A stretch of 64,000 nucleotides of DNA from Flavobacterium sp. HJJ (GCF_015351475.1 NZ_JADKPR010000024.1:1-64000); one strand, 5' to 3'; shown: positions 29,201 through 38,139, counted from the stretch's first letter. Notes: a model not told the origin generated them from the letters alone. Translations and numbers: made by a program.

Positions 29201-29388
29201 CAGAATGGAAAATAATTTCAGACCATAAAGCAACGTTGAAAGTTAAAGTACCGGCAAATACAACGGCTAAAATTATTTTGCCCAATTCAATGAATTTGAC
29301 AGAAGTAGTAATTGGAGGAGGTTCTTCCTCAGCTACTTCAGAGAAGGAAGTTGGTTCCGGTTCTCATCAATTTGAAGTAAAATGGTAG
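26209..29388 (+). CDS. Secreted GH78 alpha-L-rhamnosidase
   Basis: At 1059 residues it shows the usual GH78 order. A signal peptide is followed by an N-terminal beta domain starting LRCNYLVNPIGIGNSHPNLSW, a sugar-binding domain with WFRLKVNFNELP and LFVNGKLV, a second jelly roll (LGSYCVYVNGQRVSNAVLTP), an (alpha/alpha)6 barrel and a C-terminal Ig-like domain. The catalytic block PTDCPQRDERMGYTGDGQV is intact, with the probable general acid Glu662 in DER. The downstream GDWLAPDG and NHYAFGSVVEW motifs fit. It releases terminal rhamnose from rhamnogalacturonan or decorated side chains. Its last 7 bases overlap the next gene, so the two are translationally coupled. Confidence 0.95.
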   Translation: MIMRLIFKNTLMAFFILLSLLQVRGSNSTVPAKLRCNYLVNPIGIGNSHPNLSWQTNASEENWLQTAYQIIVATSPKHLTEKECDVWNSGKILDGESVSIPYAGPKMKSQKRYYWAVRVWDNKGKVSLWSAAAFWEMGILNNSEWTAKWISFTDKKTISDRENVCWVWLSDQDALDVPSKTKAWFRLKVNFNELPKIASLQTVVRGDYQLFVNGKLVVAKTKAWQTFERQEILGYLHKGENNIDVKVSAVRTSSFSPSTGKALAGNYATFAALFKVVDAKGTITKFKTSDGKWLARNDNNSEWKLPKVVGELNDPNFGLDPGPLVESASMFRKELNVKKDIASARLYVSALGSYCVYVNGQRVSNAVLTPEFTNYNSRITYQTYDIASLLKKGQNAIGSLLGDGWFGSPMGWNGEYDLYGPAANKLFAEIHLKYTDGTTEKIITDQTWKADASPILLSEIYAGEFYDARFEQSGWNKVGFNDKNWNTVKEEKGNNNFLSAQVNNPVKVTMKVKPVAIHKTPSGNWIIDMGQNLVGWLQLKVKGSSGTVVRMRFAEKLSNKDSIYVDNLRNATATDNYVLKGKVDEVFTPHFTFHGFRYIEVSGYPGQLTNDNIVAEVISSVEDVTGVVETSNPLINKMYSLGIWGQRSNFISVPTDCPQRDERMGYTGDGQVFWRTGTYNFDIAAFTHKWLKDIVDEQTVEGGFTNTAPAVPKNNRKSGSPGWEDAGVIVPWNSWMQYGDKGLIEENWNAMVRYMDYVAAKSNQYIRPGGYLGDWLAPDGTTNNDLISTGLWGMTAKMMAQMATTTNRNEEAKKYLELADKIKAAFQKQFIAADGKVGTGSQTSYVIALHTGMVPESLQKVVTDKLVQSIEAHDGHLTTGFLGTPYLLFALSENGRADVAYRLLLNETYPSWGYMVKNGATTWWERWNSDKSDPTMNSYNHYAFGSVVEWVYRSMAGINADPTAPGFKKTIISPTIDTTGKITDAKGRYNSVYGEITSEWKIISDHKATLKVKVPANTTAKIILPNSMNLTEVVIGGGSSSATSEKEVGSGSHQFEVKW

Positions 29389-30233
29389 TACAAGCAATTC
29401 AACAGTTTCAATTACGACCGGTAATTGGAAATGAAAAACAAGCTCGATTTACTTTACAAGCAGTCAAAGATGCTGGTTATACCGCTATCGAGCTAAATGG
29501 CTTTATGATTCGAAAGATGCCATTGATTGTTCCACTTATAACATGGTTTGCAGGGATGCCAATTGGAAGAAGCGGAAGATTCGATTGGAAAAAATTGATT
29601 GCTGATTCAGGTTTAAAAGTTATTAGCATTCATGAAGATTTGGGAGAAATTCTGAAGAATCCGCAAAAAAGGATTGAAGAAGCAAAGGCCTATGGAGCTA
29701 ATTATATTGTGATTACCGGAATGTTTCGCTATGATTATTCGGATTATAAATCGGTTTGTGAATTAGCAGAAAAATTAAACAAGGCTGGGAAATTATTGAA
29801 TGAAGGAGGGATAAATCTTCTTTATCATAATCATAATTGTGAGTTTCGTCGCGTGGAATCAGGTGAGACTGCCTATCAAATTTTATTAGAAAAGACAGAT
29901 CCACAGTATGTGAATTTTGAATTTGATTCCTACTGGGCCATCGATGCTGGCTGTGATGCTGCACAACTTATGGATGTCCTTGGCAGCAGAATGAAGCTTT
30001 GGCACGTTAATGATAGAGGAATTCGGATAAAAGGCAAAAAGGGATCAATTCTGAAATCAGATAGTATGGAGTTGGGAGATGGAAACATCAATCTGAATGC
30101 ATTAATTGAAACAGCAAAACGAAATGGTGTTGAGGCTGTAATTCTTGAAACTCATAGAAATTGGGTAGATAATTCACCCATTAAATCATTTCAGCGTAGT
30201 GCTGAATTCCTAAACAAATATTTAAAATCGTAA
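29382..30233 (+). CDS. Sugar phosphate isomerase/epimerase-type TIM-barrel protein
   Basis: This 283-residue protein without signal peptide has the xylose-isomerase-like TIM-barrel fold: GYTAIELNGFM at the N-terminus, metal-ligand type motifs ISIHEDLG, LLYHNHNCEF, FEFDSYWAIDAG, LWHVNDRG and a late VILETHRNW. Such proteins isomerise or epimerise sugars or keto-sugars in the cytoplasm. It overlaps the rhamnosidase gene by 7 bases and is followed after 10 bases by a GH35-like gene, so it probably handles a sugar released by them. The exact reaction is unknown. Confidence 0.85.
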   Translation: MVVQAIQQFQLRPVIGNEKQARFTLQAVKDAGYTAIELNGFMIRKMPLIVPLITWFAGMPIGRSGRFDWKKLIADSGLKVISIHEDLGEILKNPQKRIEEAKAYGANYIVITGMFRYDYSDYKSVCELAEKLNKAGKLLNEGGINLLYHNHNCEFRRVESGETAYQILLEKTDPQYVNFEFDSYWAIDAGCDAAQLMDVLGSRMKLWHVNDRGIRIKGKKGSILKSDSMELGDGNINLNALIETAKRNGVEAVILETHRNWVDNSPIKSFQRSAEFLNKYLKS

Positions 30234-30243
30234 TTAATTCAAC

Positions 30244-31941
30244 ATGAAAAAGATATTATACATTTTAACATTATCCATTGCTACTAATTTATTAGCGCAA
30301 AAACAAATTTTACCTCGTCTGGAGAAGATTAATGGAAAGACAAATTTTATAGTAAATGGTAAACCTTTTTTAATGCTTTCGGGAGAGCTACATAACTCAA
30401 GTGCAGGAAGCGCACATTATATGCGACCTATTTGGAAACAATTAAAAAACAACAATCTTAATACTGTGATTGCTCCCGTTTCTTGGGAACTTATAGAACC
30501 AGTTGAGGGTAAATTTGATTTTACCTTAGTAGATAGTATGATTGTTGGTGCCAGAAAAGAAAAACTTAAACTTGTGGTATTGTGGTTTGGCACCTGGAAA
30601 AATGCAAAATCTACTTATGTGCCGGAATGGATAAAGAGAAATACAGCAAAATATCCATTGATGGAATCCCAAGGGGGAAGATCCTTAAATACGCTTTCAA
30701 CTTTTAGCGAAAATTCTCTTACTGCAGATGCTAAAGCATTTTCAGCTTTAATGAATCATATCAAAAAAGTAGATAGCAAAGAGCAAACAGTGATAATGAT
30801 GCAAGTGCAAAATGAAGTCGGAATTCTGGGTTCTCCAAGGGATTACAGCCAAACAGCTACAAAAGCTTTTGAAGGACAAGTTCCGCAGGAATTAATGGCT
30901 TATTTAGCAAAGAACAAAAGTTCTTTGTATCCTGGCTTATTGAAAGTATGGGAGGCTAATGGTTCTAAAATGAATGGAACTTGGGAGGAAGTTTTTGGAA
31001 AAGGAGAAAAATACAAAGGCGAAGATTGGAAAAATAATTATAGTTTTTATACCGAAGAAATTTTCATGGCATGGAATTTAGCGAAATATATTGGAAAAAT
31101 AGCCCAAAAGGGAAAAGAACAATATGCTTTACCAATGTTTGCTAATGGATGGATTAAGCAACCAAAATCGACTAATCCAGGGCGATACCCTTCGGGCGGG
31201 CCATTACCACAAGTGCTTGATATTTGGAGAGCCGCCGCACCTGCTATTGATTTAATCGCTGCAGATATCTACGCAGTAGAAGAATTTGACTGGGTTTGTA
31301 AAGAATTTTCATTGTCTCAAAATCCTCTTTTCATACCTGAAACAACTCCGGATTTAGGAGGTTCTGCTAGAGCTCTTTACGCTTTTGGTAAATATCATGC
31401 TATAGGTTATGCTCCCTTTGGTATTGACGGAAATGGTCTGTTCAATACCGCAGATTTAAAAGATGTTTCTTTGAAAAAAGTTTATGATTGTTTGAAAAAT
31501 ATTTCATCTGAGATCAGTAAATATCGCGGAACTGCAAACTTGACTGGTTTATATCTTGGGGAAGGCGATACAGATACCAGTGTCGAAATGGGTGATTTTG
31601 CGGTTTACATGTCTCGATTTTCTTCTGCTGGATTATTTAAGAAAACGGGTGGTAGATTTGGTATTGCTGGAGAAGAAGACAGAAGCCCGGCGGGCTTAGT
31701 AGTTATAAAATTGAATAAGGATGAATTCCTTGTTGCAGGAGGAGTAGGAGGAATCCAAGTTACTGTAAGCGGTTCTAAAACCAATACAGCATTTAGTGAT
31801 TACATTTCAGTAGATGAAATTACATTCGAAAAAGGGAAAATGAGAAGTCATAGCTTAAACGGTGACGAAACAGCCTTAGGAGGAGCTATCATCAAACCCG
31901 GGGAAGTGAAAATTTTTAAAATAAAAGTTTATAACTATTAA
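30244..31941 (+). CDS. Secreted GH35-like beta-galactosidase (DUF5597-type)
   Basis: The 565-residue product has a signal peptide (ends near NLLAQ). The TIM barrel starts FIVNGKPFLMLSGELHNSSA, and the GH35/GH42-type sites are the acid/base Glu191 in QVQNEVG and the likely nucleophile Glu366 in IPETTPD. The C-terminal roughly 120 residues form a beta domain of the DUF5597 kind (GDFAVYMSRFSSAGLF, PGEVKIFKIKVY). Members are annotated as beta-galactosidases acting on plant-derived oligosaccharides. It lies between the TIM-barrel epimerase gene and an intact GH43 gene in the same locus. Cleavage of galactose side chains is inferred. Confidence 0.85.
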   Translation: MKKILYILTLSIATNLLAQKQILPRLEKINGKTNFIVNGKPFLMLSGELHNSSAGSAHYMRPIWKQLKNNNLNTVIAPVSWELIEPVEGKFDFTLVDSMIVGARKEKLKLVVLWFGTWKNAKSTYVPEWIKRNTAKYPLMESQGGRSLNTLSTFSENSLTADAKAFSALMNHIKKVDSKEQTVIMMQVQNEVGILGSPRDYSQTATKAFEGQVPQELMAYLAKNKSSLYPGLLKVWEANGSKMNGTWEEVFGKGEKYKGEDWKNNYSFYTEEIFMAWNLAKYIGKIAQKGKEQYALPMFANGWIKQPKSTNPGRYPSGGPLPQVLDIWRAAAPAIDLIAADIYAVEEFDWVCKEFSLSQNPLFIPETTPDLGGSARALYAFGKYHAIGYAPFGIDGNGLFNTADLKDVSLKKVYDCLKNISSEISKYRGTANLTGLYLGEGDTDTSVEMGDFAVYMSRFSSAGLFKKTGGRFGIAGEEDRSPAGLVVIKLNKDEFLVAGGVGGIQVTVSGSKTNTAFSDYISVDEITFEKGKMRSHSLNGDETALGGAIIKPGEVKIFKIKVYNY

Positions 31942-31988
31942 TTTTGGTAGAACCATAGAGCAGAAAGGATAAAAAAAAATTATTAGTT

Positions 31989-33722
31989 ATGAAAAAAAAA
32001 TTGCTAATGCTATGCTTAATTGGCTGTAGTAGTTTGGTTAAAGGTATCGCACAGGAAACTGTAGAGGATACTAAAAGGCAAAACACTTTCTGTAATCCGA
32101 TGGATATAAATTATCGTTTTCAACCTAGGGGGCTAAAGGCATACAGGGAAGCTGCGGATCCGATGATAACACAATACAAAGGGAAATATTTTTTGTTTGC
32201 TTCTCATTCGGGAGGATATTGGTATTCGGATGATATGCTTAATTGGAATTATATTCCCATTAAAAGCTTACCCATTGAAAGATATGCTCCTGATGTTTTA
32301 ATCAAAAATGATACGATTTTTTACACTACATCTATCAAGAAAAAAGAACATATTTATTATAGCACGAATCTTTTTGAAGATTCTTGGAAACCTTTAGAGA
32401 CACTATTTCCTTTAACGTATTCAGATCCCCATTTTTTCAAGGATGATGATGGCAAAGTTTTCTTTTACTCGGGTTCTTCTGATATCAAACCAATATTAGG
32501 AGTTCAACTAAATGATAAACTACAGCCGATAGGAGAGCCGATAAGTGTTATTCCTCACAATATAGCTGAGCATGGTTGGGAAGCTGTTCTGGATACAAAC
32601 CAAAAAGAAAAGAATGGTTTTAATGAAGGTGCCTGGATGACAAAATATAACCATAAATATTACTTGCAATATGCAGGACCAGCGACTGAAGAAAAAACAT
32701 ATGCAGATGGTGTTTATACTTCGGACGCTCCACTGGGACCTTTTAAGTACGAATTGTACAGTCCTTTTTGTTATAAGCCAGGTGGATTTGTAGGCGGAGC
32801 TGGGCATGGTTCAACCTTTCAGGACAAATATGGGAATTACTGGCATACGGCGACATTGTTGATTGGTAAACGTAATTATATTGAAAGGCGTATAGGGCTT
32901 TTTCCGGCTTGTTTTGATAGGGATGGAGTACTACGAACTTTTACTGCATTTGGTGATTATCCTACCATAATGCCCGATAGGAAAATTAATTTCGAAAAAG
33001 AAAGCCTTTTTAAAGGATGGATGTTATTGTCTTATAATAAAAAAGCTTCTGCGTCTTCCTCTATAGAAACGTTTCCAATTGCAAATGCCTTTGATGAAGA
33101 TATCAGAACTTGGTGGTCAGCTAATACAGGAAATAGAGGAGAATGGCTGAGTATTGAATTGGATGGTGATGTAACAATAAAAGCTATTCAATTAAATTTT
33201 GCTGATAACGATTCTGAGATAAGAAGTGACAGCAAAGTTGATCTTCCATATTGCTACCGAATTTTAGCTTCTAATGACAAAAAAATATGGAAAGTAGTCG
33301 TTGATAAAAGCAACAACACAAAAGATGCTTGTCATGAATACCTAGAATTAGCAAAACCATTAAAAGCAAAATATATAAAGATTGAAAATGTGAAGGTTCC
33401 TGATGGGAAATTCTCAATATACGATTTTAGAATTTTTGGGCTTAAAAACGGTAAAGCTCCTTTAGAAGTCAATGGTTTAGAGGTTACCCGAACAGAAGAT
33501 TCTCGTAAGGCCATTGTAAAATGGACACAAAATAAATCTGCTACCGGCTATGTCCTAAATTATGGTATAAATAAAGAAAAACTTTATTCATCTTATATGA
33601 TGTATGGTTGTGATTCAATTGAACTCACAGGCTTGAATAAAGATATTGTTTATTTTTTCAGTATCGACGCATTTAACGAATCGGGAATAACTAAAGGAAC
33701 AAAAACTATTACAGTTAAATAG
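31989..33722 (+). CDS. Secreted GH43-family glycosidase with discoidin and FN3 domains
   Basis: This 577-residue protein has a signal peptide (ends near GIAQE). The GH43-like five-blade propeller (residues about 30-345) has REAADPMIT, YSDPHFFKDDDGKVF and NEGAWMTKYN motifs in which the family's acidic residues lie. Residues about 350-490 are a discoidin/F5-8-type domain (DEDIRTWWSANTGNRGEWLS), and the last roughly 90 are FN3-like (ATGYVLNYGINKEKLYSS). It is the intact copy of the broken gene at 20776-22556, 11 kb upstream. GH43 enzymes act on arabinan, xylan or galactan; the activity here is not resolved. Confidence 0.87.
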   Translation: MKKKLLMLCLIGCSSLVKGIAQETVEDTKRQNTFCNPMDINYRFQPRGLKAYREAADPMITQYKGKYFLFASHSGGYWYSDDMLNWNYIPIKSLPIERYAPDVLIKNDTIFYTTSIKKKEHIYYSTNLFEDSWKPLETLFPLTYSDPHFFKDDDGKVFFYSGSSDIKPILGVQLNDKLQPIGEPISVIPHNIAEHGWEAVLDTNQKEKNGFNEGAWMTKYNHKYYLQYAGPATEEKTYADGVYTSDAPLGPFKYELYSPFCYKPGGFVGGAGHGSTFQDKYGNYWHTATLLIGKRNYIERRIGLFPACFDRDGVLRTFTAFGDYPTIMPDRKINFEKESLFKGWMLLSYNKKASASSSIETFPIANAFDEDIRTWWSANTGNRGEWLSIELDGDVTIKAIQLNFADNDSEIRSDSKVDLPYCYRILASNDKKIWKVVVDKSNNTKDACHEYLELAKPLKAKYIKIENVKVPDGKFSIYDFRIFGLKNGKAPLEVNGLEVTRTEDSRKAIVKWTQNKSATGYVLNYGINKEKLYSSYMMYGCDSIELTGLNKDIVYFFSIDAFNESGITKGTKTITVK

Positions 33723-34063
33723 ATTTTAAAAGATAACTTGATAAAAGAAGGATACTCGTTTAGTCTTATATAGTTAAAAATCAATAGAGATTATTTTTTG
33801 TTTTCTCCCTTGGATAATGATTATAATCCAGGCGGTAATCTATTGCCTTATCCGGAATAATACTTTGCAAAAATGATGTTGGTTTACTTGTAGAGTTATG
33901 TGACAAAAGCATTGTAAAAAAAGTATAGTTGAAATAATAATAGCGTAAGAGAATTTCTTTTCAAAACGGGAAAAATATTCAAGAACATATGTATTGGTAC
34001 TAAAAATAGATCAGTTAATGTTGAAAAAAATCAGTTTAATATAAAAGTTATAATTAGAGAAAT
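33723..34063. other. 341-base gap with nothing recognised
   Basis: No coding frame, repeat or clear terminator is seen. It separates the glycoside-hydrolase cluster from the oxidoreductase pair and presumably contains the promoter of the first SDR gene. Confidence 0.5.
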
Positions 34064-34867
34064 ATGAAAGTTCAAGACAAAGTAATTTTAGTAACAGGTG
34101 GAGGAAATGGAATAGGAAGAGAATTAGTTCTTCATCTACTTTCAAAGAAAGCAAAGGTAATTGCAATAGATCGAAATAAGTCGGCATTGGAGGAAACTGC
34201 GATTATAGCTGAAAAGTTAGGTTATTCATTAAAAACGTTTGTTGTAGATATAACGAACAAGAATGATGTTGAGGCATTGACAGTAGATGCAATTGCTCAT
34301 TATGGTTATGTTGATGGTATAATTAATAATGCCGGAATTATTCAACCTTTTGTAAAACTTAATGATTTGAGTTATTCTGAGATAGAGCGAGTAATACAGG
34401 TAAATTTATATGGAACCCTATATGTAACAAAGTCGTTTTTGCCTCATCTTTTAACTCGTCCTGAGGGACATATAGTTAATATTTCAAGTATGGGAGGTTT
34501 TCTTCCAGTACCAGGTCAAACTATTTACGGAGCAACTAAAGCAGCTGTAAAATTATTGACAGAAGGTTTAAATTCAGAACTTTCTAATACAAATGTTAGG
34601 GTTTCTGTAGTATTTCCAGGTGCTATTCGTACAAATATAATGGGGAATTCAGGCCTTTCTGTGGAGGAAAAACCAATATCTAAAGCGGAAGAGAGAATTC
34701 TAACATTGCCTTCAAAGGCCGCTAAAATTATTGTGGATGGGATGGAGCGCAATCGATATCGCATATTTGTGGGTCTCGATTCAAAGTTTGTTGATCTATA
34801 TTATCGATTAGCGCCAAAATCTGCAGCAGCATTTATATGCAAAAAAATGAAAGGACTGATAAAGTAA
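34064..34867 (+). CDS. SDR-family oxidoreductase
   Basis: The 267-residue protein is a classical short-chain dehydrogenase. The nucleotide-binding TGGGNGIG is at residues 11-18, followed by NNAGII, the catalytic Ser in NISSMGG, and YxxxK with Tyr155 and Lys159 (YGATK). The D in the second strand (AIDRNKS) suggests a preference for NAD rather than NADP, though Arg-Asn follows. The C-terminus RIFVGLDSKFVDLYYRLAPK resembles acyl/aryl-alcohol type SDRs rather than sugar dehydrogenases. The substrate is not known. It is followed after 67 bases by another, unrelated SDR and a uxuA relic. Confidence 0.85.
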   Translation: MKVQDKVILVTGGGNGIGRELVLHLLSKKAKVIAIDRNKSALEETAIIAEKLGYSLKTFVVDITNKNDVEALTVDAIAHYGYVDGIINNAGIIQPFVKLNDLSYSEIERVIQVNLYGTLYVTKSFLPHLLTRPEGHIVNISSMGGFLPVPGQTIYGATKAAVKLLTEGLNSELSNTNVRVSVVFPGAIRTNIMGNSGLSVEEKPISKAEERILTLPSKAAKIIVDGMERNRYRIFVGLDSKFVDLYYRLAPKSAAAFICKKMKGLIK

Positions 34868-34934
34868 CTTATTGTCAGTTTGAATGATTCCGAAGTGTGA
34901 GTGTTAAAAGAATTAAAAACATTAAAAGGAACAG

Positions 34935-35753
34935 ATGAAAGAAAATGAATTAGCAGAATTAAATGGGAAAGTGGCTTTAATAACAGGAGGAGCAGGAGTT
35001 CTGGGAGCTGGAATGGCTAGAATATTGGGGCAATATGGTGTTGTTGTTGGGATTATGGATTTAACAATTGAAGGTGCTGAAGCTGCGGTTAATATCATTA
35101 AAAAGGATGGGGGTAAAGCTTTTGCTGTCAAAGCCAACGTGTTAAATAAAGAAGAGCTAGAAGCGGTTAGCAATTTTATTATTGATAAACATCGGAGGTT
35201 AGATATTCTAATTAATGCTGCTGGTGGAAACATGCCAGGAGCCACTATTGGACCAGATCAGGCTATTTATGATATGCAGTTGCCCCATTTGCAAAAAGTT
35301 CTGGATTTGAATATTATTGGTACTATGCTACCAAGTCAAGTGTTTTCAGAAATCTTTTCAAAGCAAAAATCGGGAATCATTATTAATATTTCTTCAGCTT
35401 CGGCGCAAAGACCGCTTTCTAGAGTCGTGGGTTATTCAGCATCTAAAGCGGCTATTGATAATTTTACTAAATGGATGGCGGTTGAACTAGCTAGTAAATA
35501 TGGTGACGGAATTCGTGTTAACGCAATTGCGCCAGGTTTCTTTATTGGAGAACAAAACAGAGCTTTACTGTTGACACCGGAGGGAAATTTAACACCAAGA
35601 GGAGAAAAAATTATTGAACATACACCAATGGGAAGATTTGGTGTGCCAGAGGATTTAGATGGTGCATTATTGTTCTTGTGCAGTAATATGTCAACTTTCG
35701 TTACTGGTATTGTTCTTCATGTTGATGGTGGTTTTGGTGCTACAAGTATTTAA
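34935..35753 (+). CDS. SDR-family D-mannonate/fructuronate oxidoreductase-like protein
   Basis: The 272-residue SDR has TGGAGVLGAGMA at the cofactor site, NAAGGNMPGATIGP, the catalytic Ser in ISSASA and Tyr167/Lys171 (YSASK). The NAAGGNMPGATI stretch and the long insertion after it are what I associate with the SDR proteins that reduce D-fructuronate to D-mannonate in Bacteroidota uronate pathways. Directly downstream lies a decayed copy of uxuA, the next enzyme of that pathway, which strengthens the call. The gene itself is intact. The pairing with pectin enzymes upstream fits galacturonate/glucuronate catabolism. Other SDR substrates remain possible. Confidence 0.75.
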   Translation: MKENELAELNGKVALITGGAGVLGAGMARILGQYGVVVGIMDLTIEGAEAAVNIIKKDGGKAFAVKANVLNKEELEAVSNFIIDKHRRLDILINAAGGNMPGATIGPDQAIYDMQLPHLQKVLDLNIIGTMLPSQVFSEIFSKQKSGIIINISSASAQRPLSRVVGYSASKAAIDNFTKWMAVELASKYGDGIRVNAIAPGFFIGEQNRALLLTPEGNLTPRGEKIIEHTPMGRFGVPEDLDGALLFLCSNMSTFVTGIVLHVDGGFGATSI

Positions 35754-35774
35754 TTAATTCAAAAGGAAGAAAAA

Positions 35775-36140
35775 ATGAAACAAACGTGAAGAAAATATAA
35801 ACTTAATGAGCCAGTACAGTTAGCTGATGTTAAATAAGTTAGTGTAACTGGAAATTGTGACTGCTTTGCAACATATTTATCTTATGAAATGGTAGATAGT
35901 TCTAAAGTATTACTTTTTAATTTAAATGAGTTTGACGCTTTTGGAATATTTATTTAAAAGGCCTGGCATGCAAAATATTTATGCAGAAACTCGGAACGCA
36001 AAAGCAGCTTTTGAAAAAGTGACAGATGCAGATAAAATAAAATGGCAGCAAAGCATCATTGCGACTTACAGGGAACTGAAGAATCTTATACGGTTAAAGA
36101 TTTTATTAAAGTACTTCAATATCACATGTATTTTGTAGAG
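35775..36140 (+). pseudogene. uxuA: Decayed mannonate dehydratase gene (uxuA relic)
   Basis: ATG 35775 opens MKQT, then stop codons interrupt a recognisable UxuA N-terminus (NEPVQLADVK, VTG). After a large internal deletion the text continues in another stretch as YEMVDSSKVLLFNLNEFDAFG and KRPGMQNIYAETRNAKAAFE, with DKIKWQQSIIA. A frameshift near 36063 then leads to LQGTEESYTVKDFIKVLQYH, a block conserved in UxuA. The C-terminal half of the roughly 390-residue enzyme is missing. UxuA dehydrates D-mannonate to 2-keto-3-deoxygluconate. It lies 22 bases after the SDR gene, where an intact uxuA would be expected. Identification rests on recalled UxuA motifs. Confidence 0.8.
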
Positions 36141-36238
36141 TATAGGTTCCAATAGAGTAATTGCGAAGGTTTTTAATCAGCAGATGGAATGTTTTAGATT
36201 ATTAGAAAATGCGGATACCTGAAAGGTACTTATGGAGA

Positions 36239-36862
36239 ATGAAAAGAAAAATAATATTACACGCTGCGGAACTTTTCTTAAAACGTGGTTTTAAAACAGT
36301 AACTATGGAAGATATAGCTAAGAATACGGGTGTTTCAAAAAAAACACTATACAAATATTTTGAGAACAAAGAATTACTTGTAAGTGAGAGCATAGAAATT
36401 ATTCATACATCGCTGAATGATAAGTTTAATTCTGTATTGAGAAAGAATTATAATGCGATTGAGGAAAATTTTCAGATTCAAAAAATATTCAAACAAATGT
36501 TTAGTGCAAGTAGTTCTTGCATTGTTAATGAATTGAAAAGTTGTTATAGCGAAGTTTATACTGGTATAATTGAAAAAGAGATGTATGAATTTCAAAAAAT
36601 TTTCAGGCAAAATATCGATAAGGGAATAAAGCAGGGACTATATAAATGCGATCTTACTTATGAATATTGTAAGTTTTTTTACTCTACACTGGTTTTTAAT
36701 TTGGACAAAAATAATACTTCTCAAACAGTAATAGACAAACTTGAGATTCAAGCAATGGAGTATCACATTAGAGCAATTGCTACTGCCAAGGGAGTTTTGG
36801 AACTTGAGAAACAATTAAAGTATTTAAAAAAGGAAGCGTCAAGAAATAACTTGTTGTTTTAA
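36239..36862 (+). CDS. TetR-family transcriptional regulator
   Basis: The N-terminal helix-turn-helix is typical of TetR proteins (ILHAAELFLKRGFKTVTMED, IAKNTGVSKKTLYKYFENKE). The C-terminal ligand domain of about 150 residues is all-helical and has no recognisable ligand class. The start is placed at ATG 36239, which gives MKRKIILHAAELF; an in-frame ATG at 36209 would add ten residues of no domain value and cannot be excluded. It follows the uxuA relic by about 100 bases, and no divergent target is visible. It may control the small secreted protein at 37034 (speculation). Confidence 0.87.
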   Translation: MKRKIILHAAELFLKRGFKTVTMEDIAKNTGVSKKTLYKYFENKELLVSESIEIIHTSLNDKFNSVLRKNYNAIEENFQIQKIFKQMFSASSSCIVNELKSCYSEVYTGIIEKEMYEFQKIFRQNIDKGIKQGLYKCDLTYEYCKFFYSTLVFNLDKNNTSQTVIDKLEIQAMEYHIRAIATAKGVLELEKQLKYLKKEASRNNLLF

Positions 36863-37033
36863 AACCGGCACAATGTATTAAAAATTGAAATCATTTTATG
36901 AATTAAGCATCAATAACAAAGGTTTCTTAATTAAAATGTTTTGATCTTAAGATGAGTTTAAATCTTGTTTTACAGTAATAGATTTTAATCAAATGAATTA
37001 AAGTAATAATTAACCCCTAAACTAAAATAAATT

Positions 37034-37558
37034 ATGAAAAACGTTACTCTTATGTTTTTTTTTCTTCTAATGTTTTGCAGCGTTAATGCGCAGCAATTTG
37101 GTACTGCACAAATTCTTCCTAACGGGATTGATCTAAAATCAGGAAAAGATAATGATGATTCTGAAGCGTCCACAGAAGTAAAAGTTAATTTGCCAAAAAG
37201 TATAATCAGCACAAGTGCTGAAATACGTACTTATCATACCGATAAAGTTCTCGGAGAAATGTCCAAAGGAGCTTTGGTAGATTTATATATAGAGCATCTG
37301 AAAGTTGTAATAAAAAAAATGCCTCGTATTGCTTTGGCAACCAAACCAGGGGTAACGATCATAGATTTAGGTATTCCTGACAGTGTAGATAATAGAAGGA
37401 TATTGGAAATAGAAGATGAAGCAACAGAGGCATATTTAGAAAATAGCATAAGTTTCTTAAAAAATATGCTTCCTTTTGCAGATAAAGAAAAATTAGTGAC
37501 TATGGTTTTGTTTTATGAGCAAATGATGAAGTCATTACTTGAAGTTGGTCAACAATAA
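37034..37558 (+). CDS. Exported protein of unknown function
   Basis: The 174-residue product has a signal peptide (MKNVTLMFFFLLMFCSVNAQ). The mature part is acidic, with a DNDDSEASTE stretch, and largely helical towards the C-terminus (ILEIEDEATEAYLENSISF, MVLFYEQMMKSLLEVGQQ). I recognise no family or catalytic motif. The leader has the usual flavobacterial TAAACTAAAATAAATT AT-rich context. It stands alone, 171 bases after the TetR gene, and could be a TetR target. Confidence 0.7.
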   Translation: MKNVTLMFFFLLMFCSVNAQQFGTAQILPNGIDLKSGKDNDDSEASTEVKVNLPKSIISTSAEIRTYHTDKVLGEMSKGALVDLYIEHLKVVIKKMPRIALATKPGVTIIDLGIPDSVDNRRILEIEDEATEAYLENSISFLKNMLPFADKEKLVTMVLFYEQMMKSLLEVGQQ

Positions 37559-38139
37559 AAAATAAAGGGATTTATAAAAGAGCTGAAAAGGTAGTGTTAT
37601 TGAAGTAAAATCTATTTAATGAATTTAACGATTTATTTGGATAATAAGTGGATTGTAGCTATTTAATATGAATATGAACAATAAATTTATGGGTGCATAA
37701 TTGGGCTAATTAGCATGTTACTGACGTTTATAGCATATCTCCTTCTTTAGCTAATTCACTCTGATTTTAAAGACCCTATCATAGAGGCATCTTGAAATGT
37801 TATTTTTATTGGCCCTATACTAAATAATTATTTTGATCCTGGTGCTGACAGAGTAAATTATAAGATTAAAATTGATAAATATATCAGTCTTTGTTTTGAG
37901 AAAAGTTCACAAAGAGTAGTTTTTTTTAGACTGCATCTTTGAGGTTGTTACAATTAGTTGGTTGGTTGTCGGGTTCAGCTTTATGCCATAGCTGGAAATT
38001 CGATAACAGTAAAAGGGGGGCTTAGTAAAGCATCCCCTTTTTTAATAGGCTCCAGGGCATTCGCTTTTAAAAATTTTAATAAGCTATTAAAAAGTCTTAT
38101 GTTTGTACTGTAATGGTAGTGGGTCTGCCATTAAAAAAA
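37559..38139. other. 581-base gap before the transposase relic
   Basis: No gene is seen. A terminator-like hairpin lies at 38011-38043. The remainder is AT-rich and lacks coding character on both strands, consistent with decayed DNA at the edge of a mobile-element scar. Confidence 0.45.
38011..38043 (+). terminator. G/C-rich hairpin with T tract
   Basis: AAAAGGGG (38011-38018) pairs with CCCCTTTT (38034-38041), with inner GCT/AGC pairing and a T-run after it. It lies about 450 bases after the nearest plus-strand stop. Confidence 0.6.
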
